From NCBI RefSeq assembly GCF_900184255.1, contig NZ_LT854640.1, positions 819,592 to 883,591 on the forward strand: a DNA stretch of 64,000 nt, in the 5' to 3' direction. Origin of the DNA: Haloimpatiens massiliensis. GTDB taxonomy: Bacteria > Bacillota > Clostridia > Clostridiales > Clostridiaceae. This document shows positions 47,045-56,187 of this stretch, piece after piece. The position numbers were made by a program, and so were the translations under genes. The notes under the pieces were generated by a model that was not told where the DNA came from, searched no databases, and saw only the letters and a list, made by a program, of their open reading frames with translations. The first letter of the stretch is position 1. The number at the start of each line of letters is the position of its first letter.

Positions 47045-47809
47045 ATGAAACAAATATTAAGAATCAATCATTTAGAGAAATATTATGGAAAGGGAAGTAT
47101 TCTTACAAAAGCTATAGATGATATTTCTTTTGAAGTATGCAAGGGAGAATTTGTTGGAATTATGGGAGCTTCTGGTTCTGGAAAAAGCACTTTACTTAAT
47201 TGTATTTCTACTATAGATACTCCTACAGGAGGAGAAATATTTTTAAATAAAAATAACATTTCAAAAATACCAGAATCGGGGTTAGCACAATTCAGAAGAG
47301 AAAATTTAGGATTTGTATTTCAAGATTTTAATTTATTAGATACTTTAACTGTAGAAGAAAACATAGGTTTATCCTTAATTATCAATCATGAAAATGAAGA
47401 TGATATAAAAAATAGAATTGACAATATTTCTGCAAAATTAGGAATTCATGATATCTTAAAAAAATTTCCCTATGAAATATCAGGAGGACAAAAACAAAGA
47501 TGTGCTTGTGGACGTGCTTTAGTAAATGAGCCTACATTATTATTAGCAGATGAGCCTACAGGAGCATTGGATTCAAATGCATCTATGATGCTAATGAATA
47601 CTTTTCAAAAGATTAATGAAAGGGATCATGCAACAATATTAATGGTAACTCATGATGTATTTTCTGCAAGCTTTTGTAGTAGGATTCTATTTTTAAAGGA
47701 TGGAAAAATATTTAGTGAATTAGTTCGTGGGGATAGAGATAGAAAAGAGTTGTTCTCTGAAATTATGGATATTACGGCTCTTTTGGGAGGTGAATCCAAT
47801 GTTGTTTAA
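47045..47809 (+). CDS. BceA-like ABC transporter ATPase
   Basis: A 254-residue ATPase. Walker A is GASGSGKST (about residues 42-50), followed by FVFQDFNLLDTLTVEENI (Q loop), ISGGQKQRCACGRALV (signature) and LLADEPTGALD (Walker B), then THD. It matches the MacB/BceA type that powers a ten-segment permease against cell-wall-active peptides. The ATG at 47045 is 7 nt from GGAGG. Its 3' end overlaps the permease gene by 11 bases, typical of translational coupling. Confidence 0.88.
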   Translation: MKQILRINHLEKYYGKGSILTKAIDDISFEVCKGEFVGIMGASGSGKSTLLNCISTIDTPTGGEIFLNKNNISKIPESGLAQFRRENLGFVFQDFNLLDTLTVEENIGLSLIINHENEDDIKNRIDNISAKLGIHDILKKFPYEISGGQKQRCACGRALVNEPTLLLADEPTGALDSNASMMLMNTFQKINERDHATILMVTHDVFSASFCSRILFLKDGKIFSELVRGDRDRKELFSEIMDITALLGGESNVV

Positions 47810-49742
47810 ATTGGCACTTCGAAACTCTAAAAGGTCTATAAAAAAATACCTTCTTTATATTGTCACCATTACTTTGGCCATTTCATTTATTTATGCAATA
47901 AATGGATTGATTGCATCAGAGGATATTCGCACGCTAGGGGAACATTTACCTAATTTTCTTGAAAAATTATATTATGTTACTGTAGGAATTATATTAATTG
48001 TAGCGTGGCTAGTGAACTATATGAGTGCCTTCATTTTAGAATCACGAAGCAAAGAGCTTGGAACCTATATGCTTCTTGGAATAGAGAGCAATGAAATATC
48101 AAAAATGTTTGTATATGAACAATTTATACTTGGAGGAGTTTCCTTTGTATTTGGAATTCTAGTAGGTACTATTTTTTTAGAAATGATAAAAGCTATAGTT
48201 TATCGTTTCTTTGAAATTCCATTTCAATTGAATATTGTATTTTCTTGGAAGGTGGTTGGTATTACCGCTTTGGCTGTTATTTTAATCTATATTTTCTCTC
48301 TTATAAGAAATCTTTTTACTTTTAAGAAATTTAAAATATATGATTTTATGTACATGGAAAAGAAAAATGAAAGCGGAAGATTTCACAGACGTAAAGATAA
48401 TATATTTAGTTTTCTTTTATTTTCAGTTATGCTGGTAATAGGAATGGTGGGAATTATAAAAATGTTCTATTATAAAAACATAACAGGAAAAGGTCTATTA
48501 TTTTTATTGTTAGTTATTATTTCTATTTATGGATTGACAGGGTGTATATCTTCCATGATAAACCTAGTTTTCTTAAAGGGGAAGAAACGATTTAAGGAAA
48601 AAATGATTTTATTAAGATTTTTTAATTCACGAATCAACACTATGACAAAAACCCTTGGAACTATAACAATTCTTCTCATTGCATCATTATCCTGTTTTAC
48701 TATAGCAATGTTTATGGGAGATTTTTATAAAATTCAAACAAAAGAATATTATACCTTTGATTTTAATATGTATTGGGATAAAGATAGGGAATTTGTAGAT
48801 GGTATTAGAAACTTAATTTCCCCATATGACATTAAAGGTGAGGTCGCCATTGAAAATTATGAAATCCACAATACTGATGTATATAACAATATACTATCCT
48901 CAACACTAGTATCCAAAAAACAGAAATACGAAACTGTCATTAAATTATCTGATTATAATAAAATAAGAAAATTAGCAGGTTTTGAAGCTGAAAAACTTAA
49001 TAAGAATGAGTTTTTAATTCAGACTACAGCATCAACAGGATTCATCTTTGAAGAAAGACTAAAAAAAGAAGAATACAATATTGCAGGGAATAAGCTAAAT
49101 TTGAAAGAAATAAAATCAGATCCTATGCAAACAGAAGATATAGGATTTTTTAAAAACTATTATCTTGTGGTACCAGATGAATTTACTAAAGAATTTAAAT
49201 ATTTGCGAACTCAATATATTTGGAATACAAAAAAAGAAACGGATAAAAAATTAAGCGATAATATATTAAAGTATTATAATCAATATGAAAATATGGAATC
49301 TAAAAACCTTCCTATAAACTTTAAAATCAAAGGAACTTTTTTAGAAGAAGGTAAATCTAGTATGGTTTTGATTATATTAGCTTTACTTTATATTGCTCTT
49401 ATTTTTTCTATAATTTTAGCAACAGTATTGGCAGTTTCTCAAATTACAGAAGGTACAAAATATAAATACCGATATAAATTGTTAAATGATATTGGAATGG
49501 ATAAAAGAAAGATACAAAGGTTAGTTTTAAAGCAAACCACCATTCAATTTTCATCTCCATTAGTGTTAGGATTGCCAATATCTATACTTTTTGTATGGGC
49601 ATTTTCCTTTCTAATGGAAGGCTATACTAGTCAAAATTTTTTCCTTAATAGCATTATTAGTGCTATGGGAATGTTTTTATTTATATATGTTATCTACTAT
49701 GTAGCCACTTATGTAACCTATAAACAATCGGTATTGGAATAA
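47799..49742 (+). CDS. BceB-like FtsX-type permease
   Basis: A 647-residue membrane protein. One N-terminal segment, then segments grouped as in BceB permeases (NYMSAFILESRSKELGTYML and GIESNEISKMFVYEQF form the FtsX core), a long extracellular domain of over 200 residues (about 320-530) and a last FtsX block of three segments at the end. Bce permeases with such a domain free lipid II-cycle targets from bacitracin-like peptides. A GGGAGG site lies before the ATG. Ligand unproven. Confidence 0.85.
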   Translation: MLFKLALRNSKRSIKKYLLYIVTITLAISFIYAINGLIASEDIRTLGEHLPNFLEKLYYVTVGIILIVAWLVNYMSAFILESRSKELGTYMLLGIESNEISKMFVYEQFILGGVSFVFGILVGTIFLEMIKAIVYRFFEIPFQLNIVFSWKVVGITALAVILIYIFSLIRNLFTFKKFKIYDFMYMEKKNESGRFHRRKDNIFSFLLFSVMLVIGMVGIIKMFYYKNITGKGLLFLLLVIISIYGLTGCISSMINLVFLKGKKRFKEKMILLRFFNSRINTMTKTLGTITILLIASLSCFTIAMFMGDFYKIQTKEYYTFDFNMYWDKDREFVDGIRNLISPYDIKGEVAIENYEIHNTDVYNNILSSTLVSKKQKYETVIKLSDYNKIRKLAGFEAEKLNKNEFLIQTTASTGFIFEERLKKEEYNIAGNKLNLKEIKSDPMQTEDIGFFKNYYLVVPDEFTKEFKYLRTQYIWNTKKETDKKLSDNILKYYNQYENMESKNLPINFKIKGTFLEEGKSSMVLIILALLYIALIFSIILATVLAVSQITEGTKYKYRYKLLNDIGMDKRKIQRLVLKQTTIQFSSPLVLGLPISILFVWAFSFLMEGYTSQNFFLNSIISAMGMFLFIYVIYYVATYVTYKQSVLE

Positions 49743-49759
49743 AATTAACAAAACACTAA

Positions 49760-49793
49760 AAACCCTAAACCAATTACGGTTTAGGGTTTTTTT
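49760..49793 (+). terminator. Terminator of the Bce-type ABC genes
   Basis: A 12-bp perfect stem (49760-49771 with 49778-49789) and a short loop, followed by T residues to 49793. It closes the transporter operon. Confidence 0.85.
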
Positions 49794-49832
49794 ACAATGA
49801 TAAAAAAGTAGCTTATGTAAATAAGCATCTAA

Positions 49833-49909
49833 GGGTATTGATTGCACAATAGTATGCAATTAATACTCTTTTATATACTATTACAATACCGTATTATAAT
49901 AGTATATAA
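49833..49909 (+). promoter_or_regulatory. Two adjacent inverted repeats before the PRD-regulator operon
   Basis: The first is 49833-49846 paired with 49855-49868 (14 bp, two wobble pairs). The second is a 39-bp palindrome with 19-bp arms and one mismatch (49871-49889 with 49891-49909). They lie 215 bases before the regulator gene with nothing else between them and a possible promoter. They are plausible operators for the PRD regulator. Confidence 0.5.
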
Positions 49910-50124
49910 ATGAAAACGATAACTAAAGGATTGAGTTCAAAAAAATTTATGTTAGCTTACTTTGTTTACCACTGACTATAAAACATTTAATATATTATTT
50001 TATAAAATTTTTAGGTTTTGTTCAAAATCTTAGAGCTAGTAATAAAAAATACTCTCTAGGATCAAGATAAATAGAAACCTAATGGTTTCTTCAATAGATT
50101 TTAAAACAGTTAGGAAGTGCGTTT

Positions 50125-51990
50125 ATGAGGGAGTTAAATATCATTAATGATCTAATTGAAACTAATGATTATTTGTCTATAGAGTATTTTATGAATAAAT
50201 ACTCTGTTTCAAAAAGAACATTGCAAAATGATTTTTCGTATTTGACTAATGCTGGCAAAGCAAACGGATTTCATTTAATGCAAAAAAGGGGGCGAGGATA
50301 TTTATTAGAAGTACTAGATATAGAAAAGTTAAATAATTTTATTAGTAAATTAGATAAAATTTCTAATAAACCAAAAGTAAGTATTGAAAATATTGTTGCT
50401 TATATAGCATTACATGATAATTATATAAAAACTGATGAGTTAGTTGACATATTAGAAACAAGTAAATCACTAATAAAAAAATCTAAAAATGAAATTGATT
50501 GCTATATTAGTAAATATAATCTTGTAATGGATAGAAAAGCTCATTATGGTATTAAAATAAATAATCCTTTAATAGAACATAGAAAATTACTTATAGAGCT
50601 TTATTTAAAGGATAATGAAATGGTAAAAAAATATATTGATAATAAAATAGGTGATAATTTTATTTATGTAAAAAAAACATTAATTAATAAACTAAAAAGA
50701 AGGAATTTAGATATTTATTATGTTGAATTAAATGAAATAATTGCTTGGTTAAAAGTTACTATATATATTCATCTAAAGATTAATACACCAATAAATTTGC
50801 ATGAAAATAGTGAGCTATTAAATATTATTGCACAAAAATTCAATATAGGTATTCCAGAAGGTGACATTAAAGAATTTACTCAATTACTTAAAACTAAAAC
50901 AAAAAGCAATGAAGATTATATAAAAGATTTAGAAGAACTACCTTCAGATATTTGTGCTTTTTTTATTGATGTTGATAAAAAAAATAATACATCATTCAAT
51001 TCAGATGATGATTTTAAGCAACTATTAACAATGCATATAGCATCATTAGTTAATAGAGGGAAGTTTAAAGTATCTTATACTAACCCTATTATAGATGAAT
51101 TATCAATTAAGTATCCAACATTATTTAATATTGCAATATCGTTGAGTCAAATGCTTGAAGATAAATATGGAATTAAAATAACCCGTGATGAAATAGGATT
51201 TATCGCTACACATTTTGCAGTGCATATGGAGAAAGAATTTGCTAATAAATTTAAAAAATATTATAAAATTGCAATTGTTTGTTCAACAGGTGGTGGTAGT
51301 GCATATTTAACTAAACTTAAAATTGCTAGTTTGTTTGAAACTTCAAATATAGAGACATTTTCTATATTACAAATAAAAGAACTTGAAGAATTCAATCCAG
51401 ATATTGTATTTTCTACTATTGATTTTAATATAAATTTAAAAGTTCCTTTGATTTATATTAAAGAGCTTCTAGACGATTATGATATTTTAAAAATAAAACA
51501 GCTGGTTAGTCTTGATAAAATTCATGGTGCTTCTATAAGTGAAACAAAAGATTATTATATTAAACGGTTTTTTGATCCAAATTACTTCTTAATTGAAAAG
51601 CGTGAAGATGATTATATTAAGTGTATATCAAATATGTCTAAAATCGTTGAAAAAGCCGGTATTGGTGGTGAAGATTATTCAAAGCTTCTTTTAAAAAGAG
51701 AATCTTTTTCCTCAACTATATATTTAAATGGAGTGGCTATTCCTCACCCTATAGAAATGAAGGCAAATAAAGACTTAGTTTTTGTAAAGATATTCAAAAA
51801 CCCAATTATATTTAACAATAAAAAGGTTAGCATAATTTTCATGATAGCACTTAAAAAAGATAATCTAGAATTGCATAAACAAATTACACAAGATTTATTT
51901 GAAATTATGAATGATATTCAAATGATACAAAGGTTAATTAAAGTAAACAGCTTTAAAGAATTTATAGCATTAATTAATAAGAAAGTCTAG
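50125..51990 (+). CDS. PRD-type transcriptional regulator (LicR/ManR-like)
   Basis: A 621-residue PTS-controlled activator. The N-terminus carries two HTH domains (SIEYFMNKYSVSKRTLQNDF, then a second), then two PRD domains (the second with GFIATHFAVHMEKEF), an EIIB-like domain (IAIVCSTGGGSAYLTKLKIA) and an EIIA domain (GVAIPHPIEMKANKD) with a putative phospho-His. The layout matches LicR/MtlR-type activators whose phosphorylation by PTS proteins sets activity. It ends at 51990, and the M42 gene starts 10 bases on. It likely controls the operon. Confidence 0.9.
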   Translation: MRELNIINDLIETNDYLSIEYFMNKYSVSKRTLQNDFSYLTNAGKANGFHLMQKRGRGYLLEVLDIEKLNNFISKLDKISNKPKVSIENIVAYIALHDNYIKTDELVDILETSKSLIKKSKNEIDCYISKYNLVMDRKAHYGIKINNPLIEHRKLLIELYLKDNEMVKKYIDNKIGDNFIYVKKTLINKLKRRNLDIYYVELNEIIAWLKVTIYIHLKINTPINLHENSELLNIIAQKFNIGIPEGDIKEFTQLLKTKTKSNEDYIKDLEELPSDICAFFIDVDKKNNTSFNSDDDFKQLLTMHIASLVNRGKFKVSYTNPIIDELSIKYPTLFNIAISLSQMLEDKYGIKITRDEIGFIATHFAVHMEKEFANKFKKYYKIAIVCSTGGGSAYLTKLKIASLFETSNIETFSILQIKELEEFNPDIVFSTIDFNINLKVPLIYIKELLDDYDILKIKQLVSLDKIHGASISETKDYYIKRFFDPNYFLIEKREDDYIKCISNMSKIVEKAGIGGEDYSKLLLKRESFSSTIYLNGVAIPHPIEMKANKDLVFVKIFKNPIIFNNKKVSIIFMIALKKDNLELHKQITQDLFEIMNDIQMIQRLIKVNSFKEFIALINKKV

Positions 51991-51999
51991 GTGATATCT

Positions 52000-53025
52000 A
52001 TGGATATAGAATTATTAAAAAAGTTATGTAATTTAAATGCTATTGCATCCAATGAACAAGAAGTTCGTAATGCATTAATTGAAGATATTACTGGGGAAAT
52101 TATATTTGATGGTCTTGGAAGTGTTATTAGTCATCATAATGGAAAAGGTCCTAAATTAATGATTTGCGCTCATATGGATGAGGTAGGATTCATGGTTCGA
52201 TATATCAGTGATATTGGAATGCTATACTTAATGCCAGTAGGTGGGGTAAAGGACTCTGCTAAATCCTTTCAATCTGTTGTTATTACGACAGTAGATGGTG
52301 ACAAAATAAAAGGATTAATGAATTGTTCCTATGATGAAAAGCATAAAGTAAAAGATATTTATGTAGACATAGGACTCAGTTCAGCACAAGAGGTTATTAA
52401 TAAGGGAATAAGTGTTGGAGACATGGTTTGCTTTGACAGCAAAAGTCAAATGATTAATGAAAATGTATTGATGGCAAAAGCCTTAGATGATAGGGTAGGA
52501 TGTTATATTTTAAAAGAAATTGATAGAAAAATGAAAAAAATCAAACATGAAAATGATGTATATCTTTGTTTTACAAGTTCAGAGGAAGTAGGGACGCGAG
52601 GAGGAAAATGCACAGCTAATATTATTAATCCAGACCTGATAATCGCAGTTGATGTGGCTTGTGCACCAGATTTAACACGAAACTATACTAACCAGCGTCA
52701 AATTTCTAAAGGATGCATGATAGTTCATTATGATAAAACAATGATTCCCAATAGAAAAATGCTTAATTGGACTAAGAAAAAAGCTATAGAAAACAATATC
52801 AAATTTCAATGTGATATGTTTTCAGGTGGAGGAACGGATGCAGCTTTATCTCATTTGACAAATGGAGGTAAACTCTCTATTGTCTTAGGAATACCTTTAA
52901 GGTATTGTCATGGAAATTATTCAATGACGGATTTAAGAGATATTGAAGCCTTAACAGAATTACTTATCCATATTATTAAATCGTTTACTAAAGAAGAATA
53001 TAGTATTATATCAAACTATATATAG
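52000..53025 (+). CDS. M42-family metallopeptidase
   Basis: A 341-residue cobalt/zinc aminopeptidase of the PepA/FrvX/SgcX type. Metal ligands fit: ICAHMDEVGF (His, Asp), MAKALDDRVGC (Asp), CFTSSEEVGTRGG (Glu pair), IAVDVACAPD (Asp) and RYCHGNYSM (His). Such enzymes remove N-terminal amino acids from short peptides in the cytoplasm. The ATG at 52000 follows AGGTGAT; the regulator stop lies nine bases before. Its place inside a PTS operon recalls FrvX and YpdE of E. coli. Confidence 0.9.
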   Translation: MDIELLKKLCNLNAIASNEQEVRNALIEDITGEIIFDGLGSVISHHNGKGPKLMICAHMDEVGFMVRYISDIGMLYLMPVGGVKDSAKSFQSVVITTVDGDKIKGLMNCSYDEKHKVKDIYVDIGLSSAQEVINKGISVGDMVCFDSKSQMINENVLMAKALDDRVGCYILKEIDRKMKKIKHENDVYLCFTSSEEVGTRGGKCTANIINPDLIIAVDVACAPDLTRNYTNQRQISKGCMIVHYDKTMIPNRKMLNWTKKKAIENNIKFQCDMFSGGGTDAALSHLTNGGKLSIVLGIPLRYCHGNYSMTDLRDIEALTELLIHIIKSFTKEEYSIISNYI

Positions 53026-53036
53026 GAGGCAAAAAA

Positions 53037-53357
53037 ATGAATAAATTAGAAATGGAAATTTTACAAATTATATCATCTGCAGGTGAAAGTAAAGCTAAGG
53101 CATTTGAAGCATTAAGAAAAGTAAAAGAAAGCGATTATGATGGAGCAAGGGCTTTGCTTAAAGAATCTAAAGCAATTGATATTGAGGCCCATAAAGCTCA
53201 AACAAACCTAATTCAAGCAGAACTCTCACAAGGAAATGAGGACAAACAACCTATAACTTTACTAATGGTTCATGCACAGGATCACTATATGTCTTCACAA
53301 CTTGCAAGAGATCTAATAGAAGAAATAATTAATATATTTGAGTCTAAGGAGGATTAA
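53037..53357 (+). CDS. PTS cellobiose/lactose-family IIA
   Basis: A 106-residue three-helix protein of the lactose/N,N'-diacetylchitobiose class. The phosphorylated residue should be His79 in LLMVHAQDHYMSS, and the helix EILQIISSAGESKAKAFEAL is family-typical. It takes phosphate from HPr and passes it to IIB. It lies 11 bases after the M42 gene and two before IIB. The sugar is unknown. Confidence 0.9.
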   Translation: MNKLEMEILQIISSAGESKAKAFEALRKVKESDYDGARALLKESKAIDIEAHKAQTNLIQAELSQGNEDKQPITLLMVHAQDHYMSSQLARDLIEEIINIFESKED

Positions 53358-53359
53358 AA

Positions 53360-53695
53360 ATGAGAATAGTATTATGTTGTGCAGGAGGTTTTTCAACCAC
53401 AATGCTAATGGACAGTATGAAAAAAGTAGTAAGAGAAAGTAAAAAATTAAATAATGATGATTTTGAATTTGCAGCCATTCCAGTTGATTTGTTAGAACAG
53501 GAGGTTAATAATTGTAGCGTTCTTGTAGTAGGTCCACAAATTGCACACAAATTAGATTATATTAAGAGCATTATTGGACCTAAGAATATTCCTTATACCG
53601 TAATTGATCAAGATACATATGGGAAAATGGATGGAGCTACTTCCTTAAAAATGGCCTTGATTGCTTATAAAAAAGCTCAATTAAATAAAAAATAA
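53360..53695 (+). CDS. PTS cellobiose-family IIB
   Basis: A 111-residue subunit. Cys7 in MRIVLCCAGGFSTTMLMD is the phospho-acceptor, on the CxxGxST phosphate loop; CC is an unusual double cysteine. KAFEFAAIPVDLLEQ and VLVVGPQIAHKLDY are family-like. AGGAGG precedes the ATG; two bases separate it from the IIA stop. Confidence 0.9.
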   Translation: MRIVLCCAGGFSTTMLMDSMKKVVRESKKLNNDDFEFAAIPVDLLEQEVNNCSVLVVGPQIAHKLDYIKSIIGPKNIPYTVIDQDTYGKMDGATSLKMALIAYKKAQLNKK

Positions 53696-53738
53696 TATTA
53701 ATAATTTAAAAAATTCATTTATACTAGGAGGCAATACT

Positions 53739-55049
53739 ATGTTTAAGAAATTTGAGGCATTTATGAATAAATATTTAACTCCCCTTGCCAGTAAAATGGA
53801 TAAGCAGCCACATTTAAGTGCAATCAAAAAATCAATGGTTGCAATGACTCCAATTCTTATTATTGGAAGTTTATGTTTAATACCAGAAGCTATTGCAAAT
53901 ATGCTGGGAAAAAATAATAGTATATCACAATTTATTTTAGCTAATATGGATAGTTTTTATTTACCTTTTTATTTAACAATTGGTATGATGGGTTTATATG
54001 TTTGTCTATGTATAACATATTTCTTAGGGGAACACCATAAGTTATACGTACCAGGCTGTATGGTTTTAGGTGCAGTAGGATTCCTCTTGATGACATTCAG
54101 TTTCACAAAAGATGGTGGAATGAATATTAAATATTTAGGAACCAAAGGACTGTTTATAGCAATGATTTCAGGTATTATTGCCGTTGAATTATATAGATGG
54201 TGTAAAAAGAAGAACTTTACAATACGTATGCCTGAAAGTGTACCAGATTTTGTTTCAAGATCTTTTGAGTTAATTCCTACAACAGTTATTATTGTTGGAT
54301 TATTTGCAGCAATCCGTTTTACTAGTTTAGCAATTTTTAATGTATTACCACCAGAAATATTAACTAAATTTTTACAGCCACTAGTTGGTTCATTGGATAA
54401 TCCATTTGTATTTGTATTTATTACTTTCCTTAGTTGCTTATTATTCTTTTTCGGAATACATCCTTCAGTATTATCACCAATTACAGCACCTATTGCAGCT
54501 CAATTCTTAGCAGAAAATATAGAAGCTATGGCCAATGGACAAGTATTACCACATTTCTATACAGGTGGTATGGTAAGTGCATTTGCTAATTTCACTGGAA
54601 CAGGTATTACATTTGGTTTAGTATTCTGGTTTTTCTTATCAAAGAATAAAGCTTATAAACGTGTAGGACAAGTTTCAATCGTACCAGCTTTATTTGGAAT
54701 TAATGAACCTATATTATTTGGAGCACCAATAGTTTTAAATCCTACTTTCTTTTTACCATATGTTATTGGTGGAACTATCCTAGGAACTTTCCCAGCATTT
54801 TTAATGTGGGCTGGAATTTTAAGAAAACCATTCTTTAATCCACCATATGTAGGAGTATTCTTAGAGGGATTTTTAGTAAATGGTCATTGGCTAACTATTG
54901 TAGTTAATGCTTTACAAATGATAGGATCAATTATAATTTGGTACCCATTCTTCAAACTATATGAAAAACAAAACAATTTACAAAATAAAGAAGGAGAATC
55001 TAAAATTTCTGAAGAAGATGCTGCTCTATTAGGAGATTTGGATTTTTAA
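53739..55049 (+). CDS. PTS cellobiose-family IIC
   Basis: A 436-residue sugar-transport subunit with about 10 hydrophobic segments. PHLSAIKKSMVAMTPILIIG is the family start; FFGIHPSVLSPITAPIAAQ and GTGITFGLVFWFF and GINEPILFGAPIVLNPTFFL (substrate region with NEPILFG) are typical of chitobiose/cellobiose IIC. It transports and phosphorylates a beta-linked disaccharide or similar sugar. GGAGG precedes the ATG. A weak terminator follows. Confidence 0.92.
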   Translation: MFKKFEAFMNKYLTPLASKMDKQPHLSAIKKSMVAMTPILIIGSLCLIPEAIANMLGKNNSISQFILANMDSFYLPFYLTIGMMGLYVCLCITYFLGEHHKLYVPGCMVLGAVGFLLMTFSFTKDGGMNIKYLGTKGLFIAMISGIIAVELYRWCKKKNFTIRMPESVPDFVSRSFELIPTTVIIVGLFAAIRFTSLAIFNVLPPEILTKFLQPLVGSLDNPFVFVFITFLSCLLFFFGIHPSVLSPITAPIAAQFLAENIEAMANGQVLPHFYTGGMVSAFANFTGTGITFGLVFWFFLSKNKAYKRVGQVSIVPALFGINEPILFGAPIVLNPTFFLPYVIGGTILGTFPAFLMWAGILRKPFFNPPYVGVFLEGFLVNGHWLTIVVNALQMIGSIIIWYPFFKLYEKQNNLQNKEGESKISEEDAALLGDLDF

Positions 55050-55054
55050 AAAAT

Positions 55055-55084
55055 AAGGGTAGGCTTAAAAGGCTTACCCTTTTA
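55055..55084 (+). terminator. Weak intraoperon terminator
   Basis: AAGGGTAGGC pairs with GCTTACCCTT (one wobble, 7-nt loop), followed by TTTT. It lies between the IIC and M24 genes and should reduce, not stop, read-through to the two enzymes. Confidence 0.6.
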
Positions 55085-55099
55085 AATAAAGGAGATATT

Positions 55100-56185
55100 A
55101 TGGCTATTCATGTTAATAAAATTAAAGAGTTAATTAAATCATTAGATATTGATGCGGTTTTAATAAAGTCAAAAACAACTAAAAAGTATTTAAATACTAT
55201 AACAGGAAGTGGAGTTCATATTCTTATAACCAAAGATCAATCATATATGATTTTAGATGGAAGATATGTTGAAGAAGCAAATGATATAGAAAAAGATTTT
55301 GAAATAATTGAAAATACTCCGGCTCAGTCTAAAAGAGAACATTTTGATATTATAAATGATATTTTAAAAAAATATCATTATTCTAGATTAGGAATAGAAG
55401 CCAGTGCCTATTCAATTACAGATTATGAAAAACTTAAACAGTATAATTTTAAGATTTCATTAATTAAAGATGAGATTAATAAATTAAGAATAATAAAAGA
55501 TGACTTTGAAATTAATATATTAAAGGAAGCATGTAAAATAACAGATAGCATATTTAATGAAGTTATAAAACATATCAAAGTTGGAATAACTGAAAGAGAA
55601 ATTAATGCATGGCTCCATTATTACTCTTTGAAGGCAGGAGCAACTAAATTGTCTTTTGATCCTATAATTTCTTCTGGCCCTAGAACAGCTTTACCACACG
55701 GTCGTCCTACTGATAGAAAAATAAAAGCACATGAACCCATAATGATTGATTTTGGAATTGAATATAAAAATTATCAATCAGACATGACTAGAATGGTTTT
55801 CATAGGAAGGCCTAATGAAGAAATTTTAAACATCTATAACATTGTAAAGGATGCACAGCAAACTGGAATATATGCAATTAAATCAAATATACAAGCAAAA
55901 GAAGTTGATGCAATAGTAAGGCATGTGATTTGTAATGCGGGATATGGAGATTATTTTAATCACGGCCTTGGACACGGAATCGGTATTGGTGATGGAGTTG
56001 AGTATCCATTTTTAAATCAAACTTCATCTACAATTTTACAAAACAATATGATAATGTCATGTGAACCTGGAATATATGTTCCTAATATAGGTGGAATTAG
56101 AATAGAAGATGATGTTTTGGTATCAAATGGAATAGGTGTTCCTTTAAACAAAACAACTAAAGAAATGATAATTTTGGAGGAATAA
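55100..56185 (+). CDS. M24-family Xaa-Pro-type peptidase
   Basis: A 361-residue creatinase-fold metallopeptidase. A creatinase-like N-domain (INKIKELIKSLDIDAVLIKS) leads to the catalytic domain. The five ligands are Asp in IDFGIEYKNYQSDMTRMV (two), His in HGLGHGIGI, Glu in SCEPGIYV and Glu in IRIEDDVLV. It releases N-terminal residues before proline or is a related dipeptidase. The ATG follows AAAGGAGA. With M42 it parallels E. coli ypdE/ypdF in the fry PTS cluster. The next gene starts two bases after its stop. Confidence 0.9.
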   Translation: MAIHVNKIKELIKSLDIDAVLIKSKTTKKYLNTITGSGVHILITKDQSYMILDGRYVEEANDIEKDFEIIENTPAQSKREHFDIINDILKKYHYSRLGIEASAYSITDYEKLKQYNFKISLIKDEINKLRIIKDDFEINILKEACKITDSIFNEVIKHIKVGITEREINAWLHYYSLKAGATKLSFDPIISSGPRTALPHGRPTDRKIKAHEPIMIDFGIEYKNYQSDMTRMVFIGRPNEEILNIYNIVKDAQQTGIYAIKSNIQAKEVDAIVRHVICNAGYGDYFNHGLGHGIGIGDGVEYPFLNQTSSTILQNNMIMSCEPGIYVPNIGGIRIEDDVLVSNGIGVPLNKTTKEMIILEE

Positions 56186-56187
56186 TT

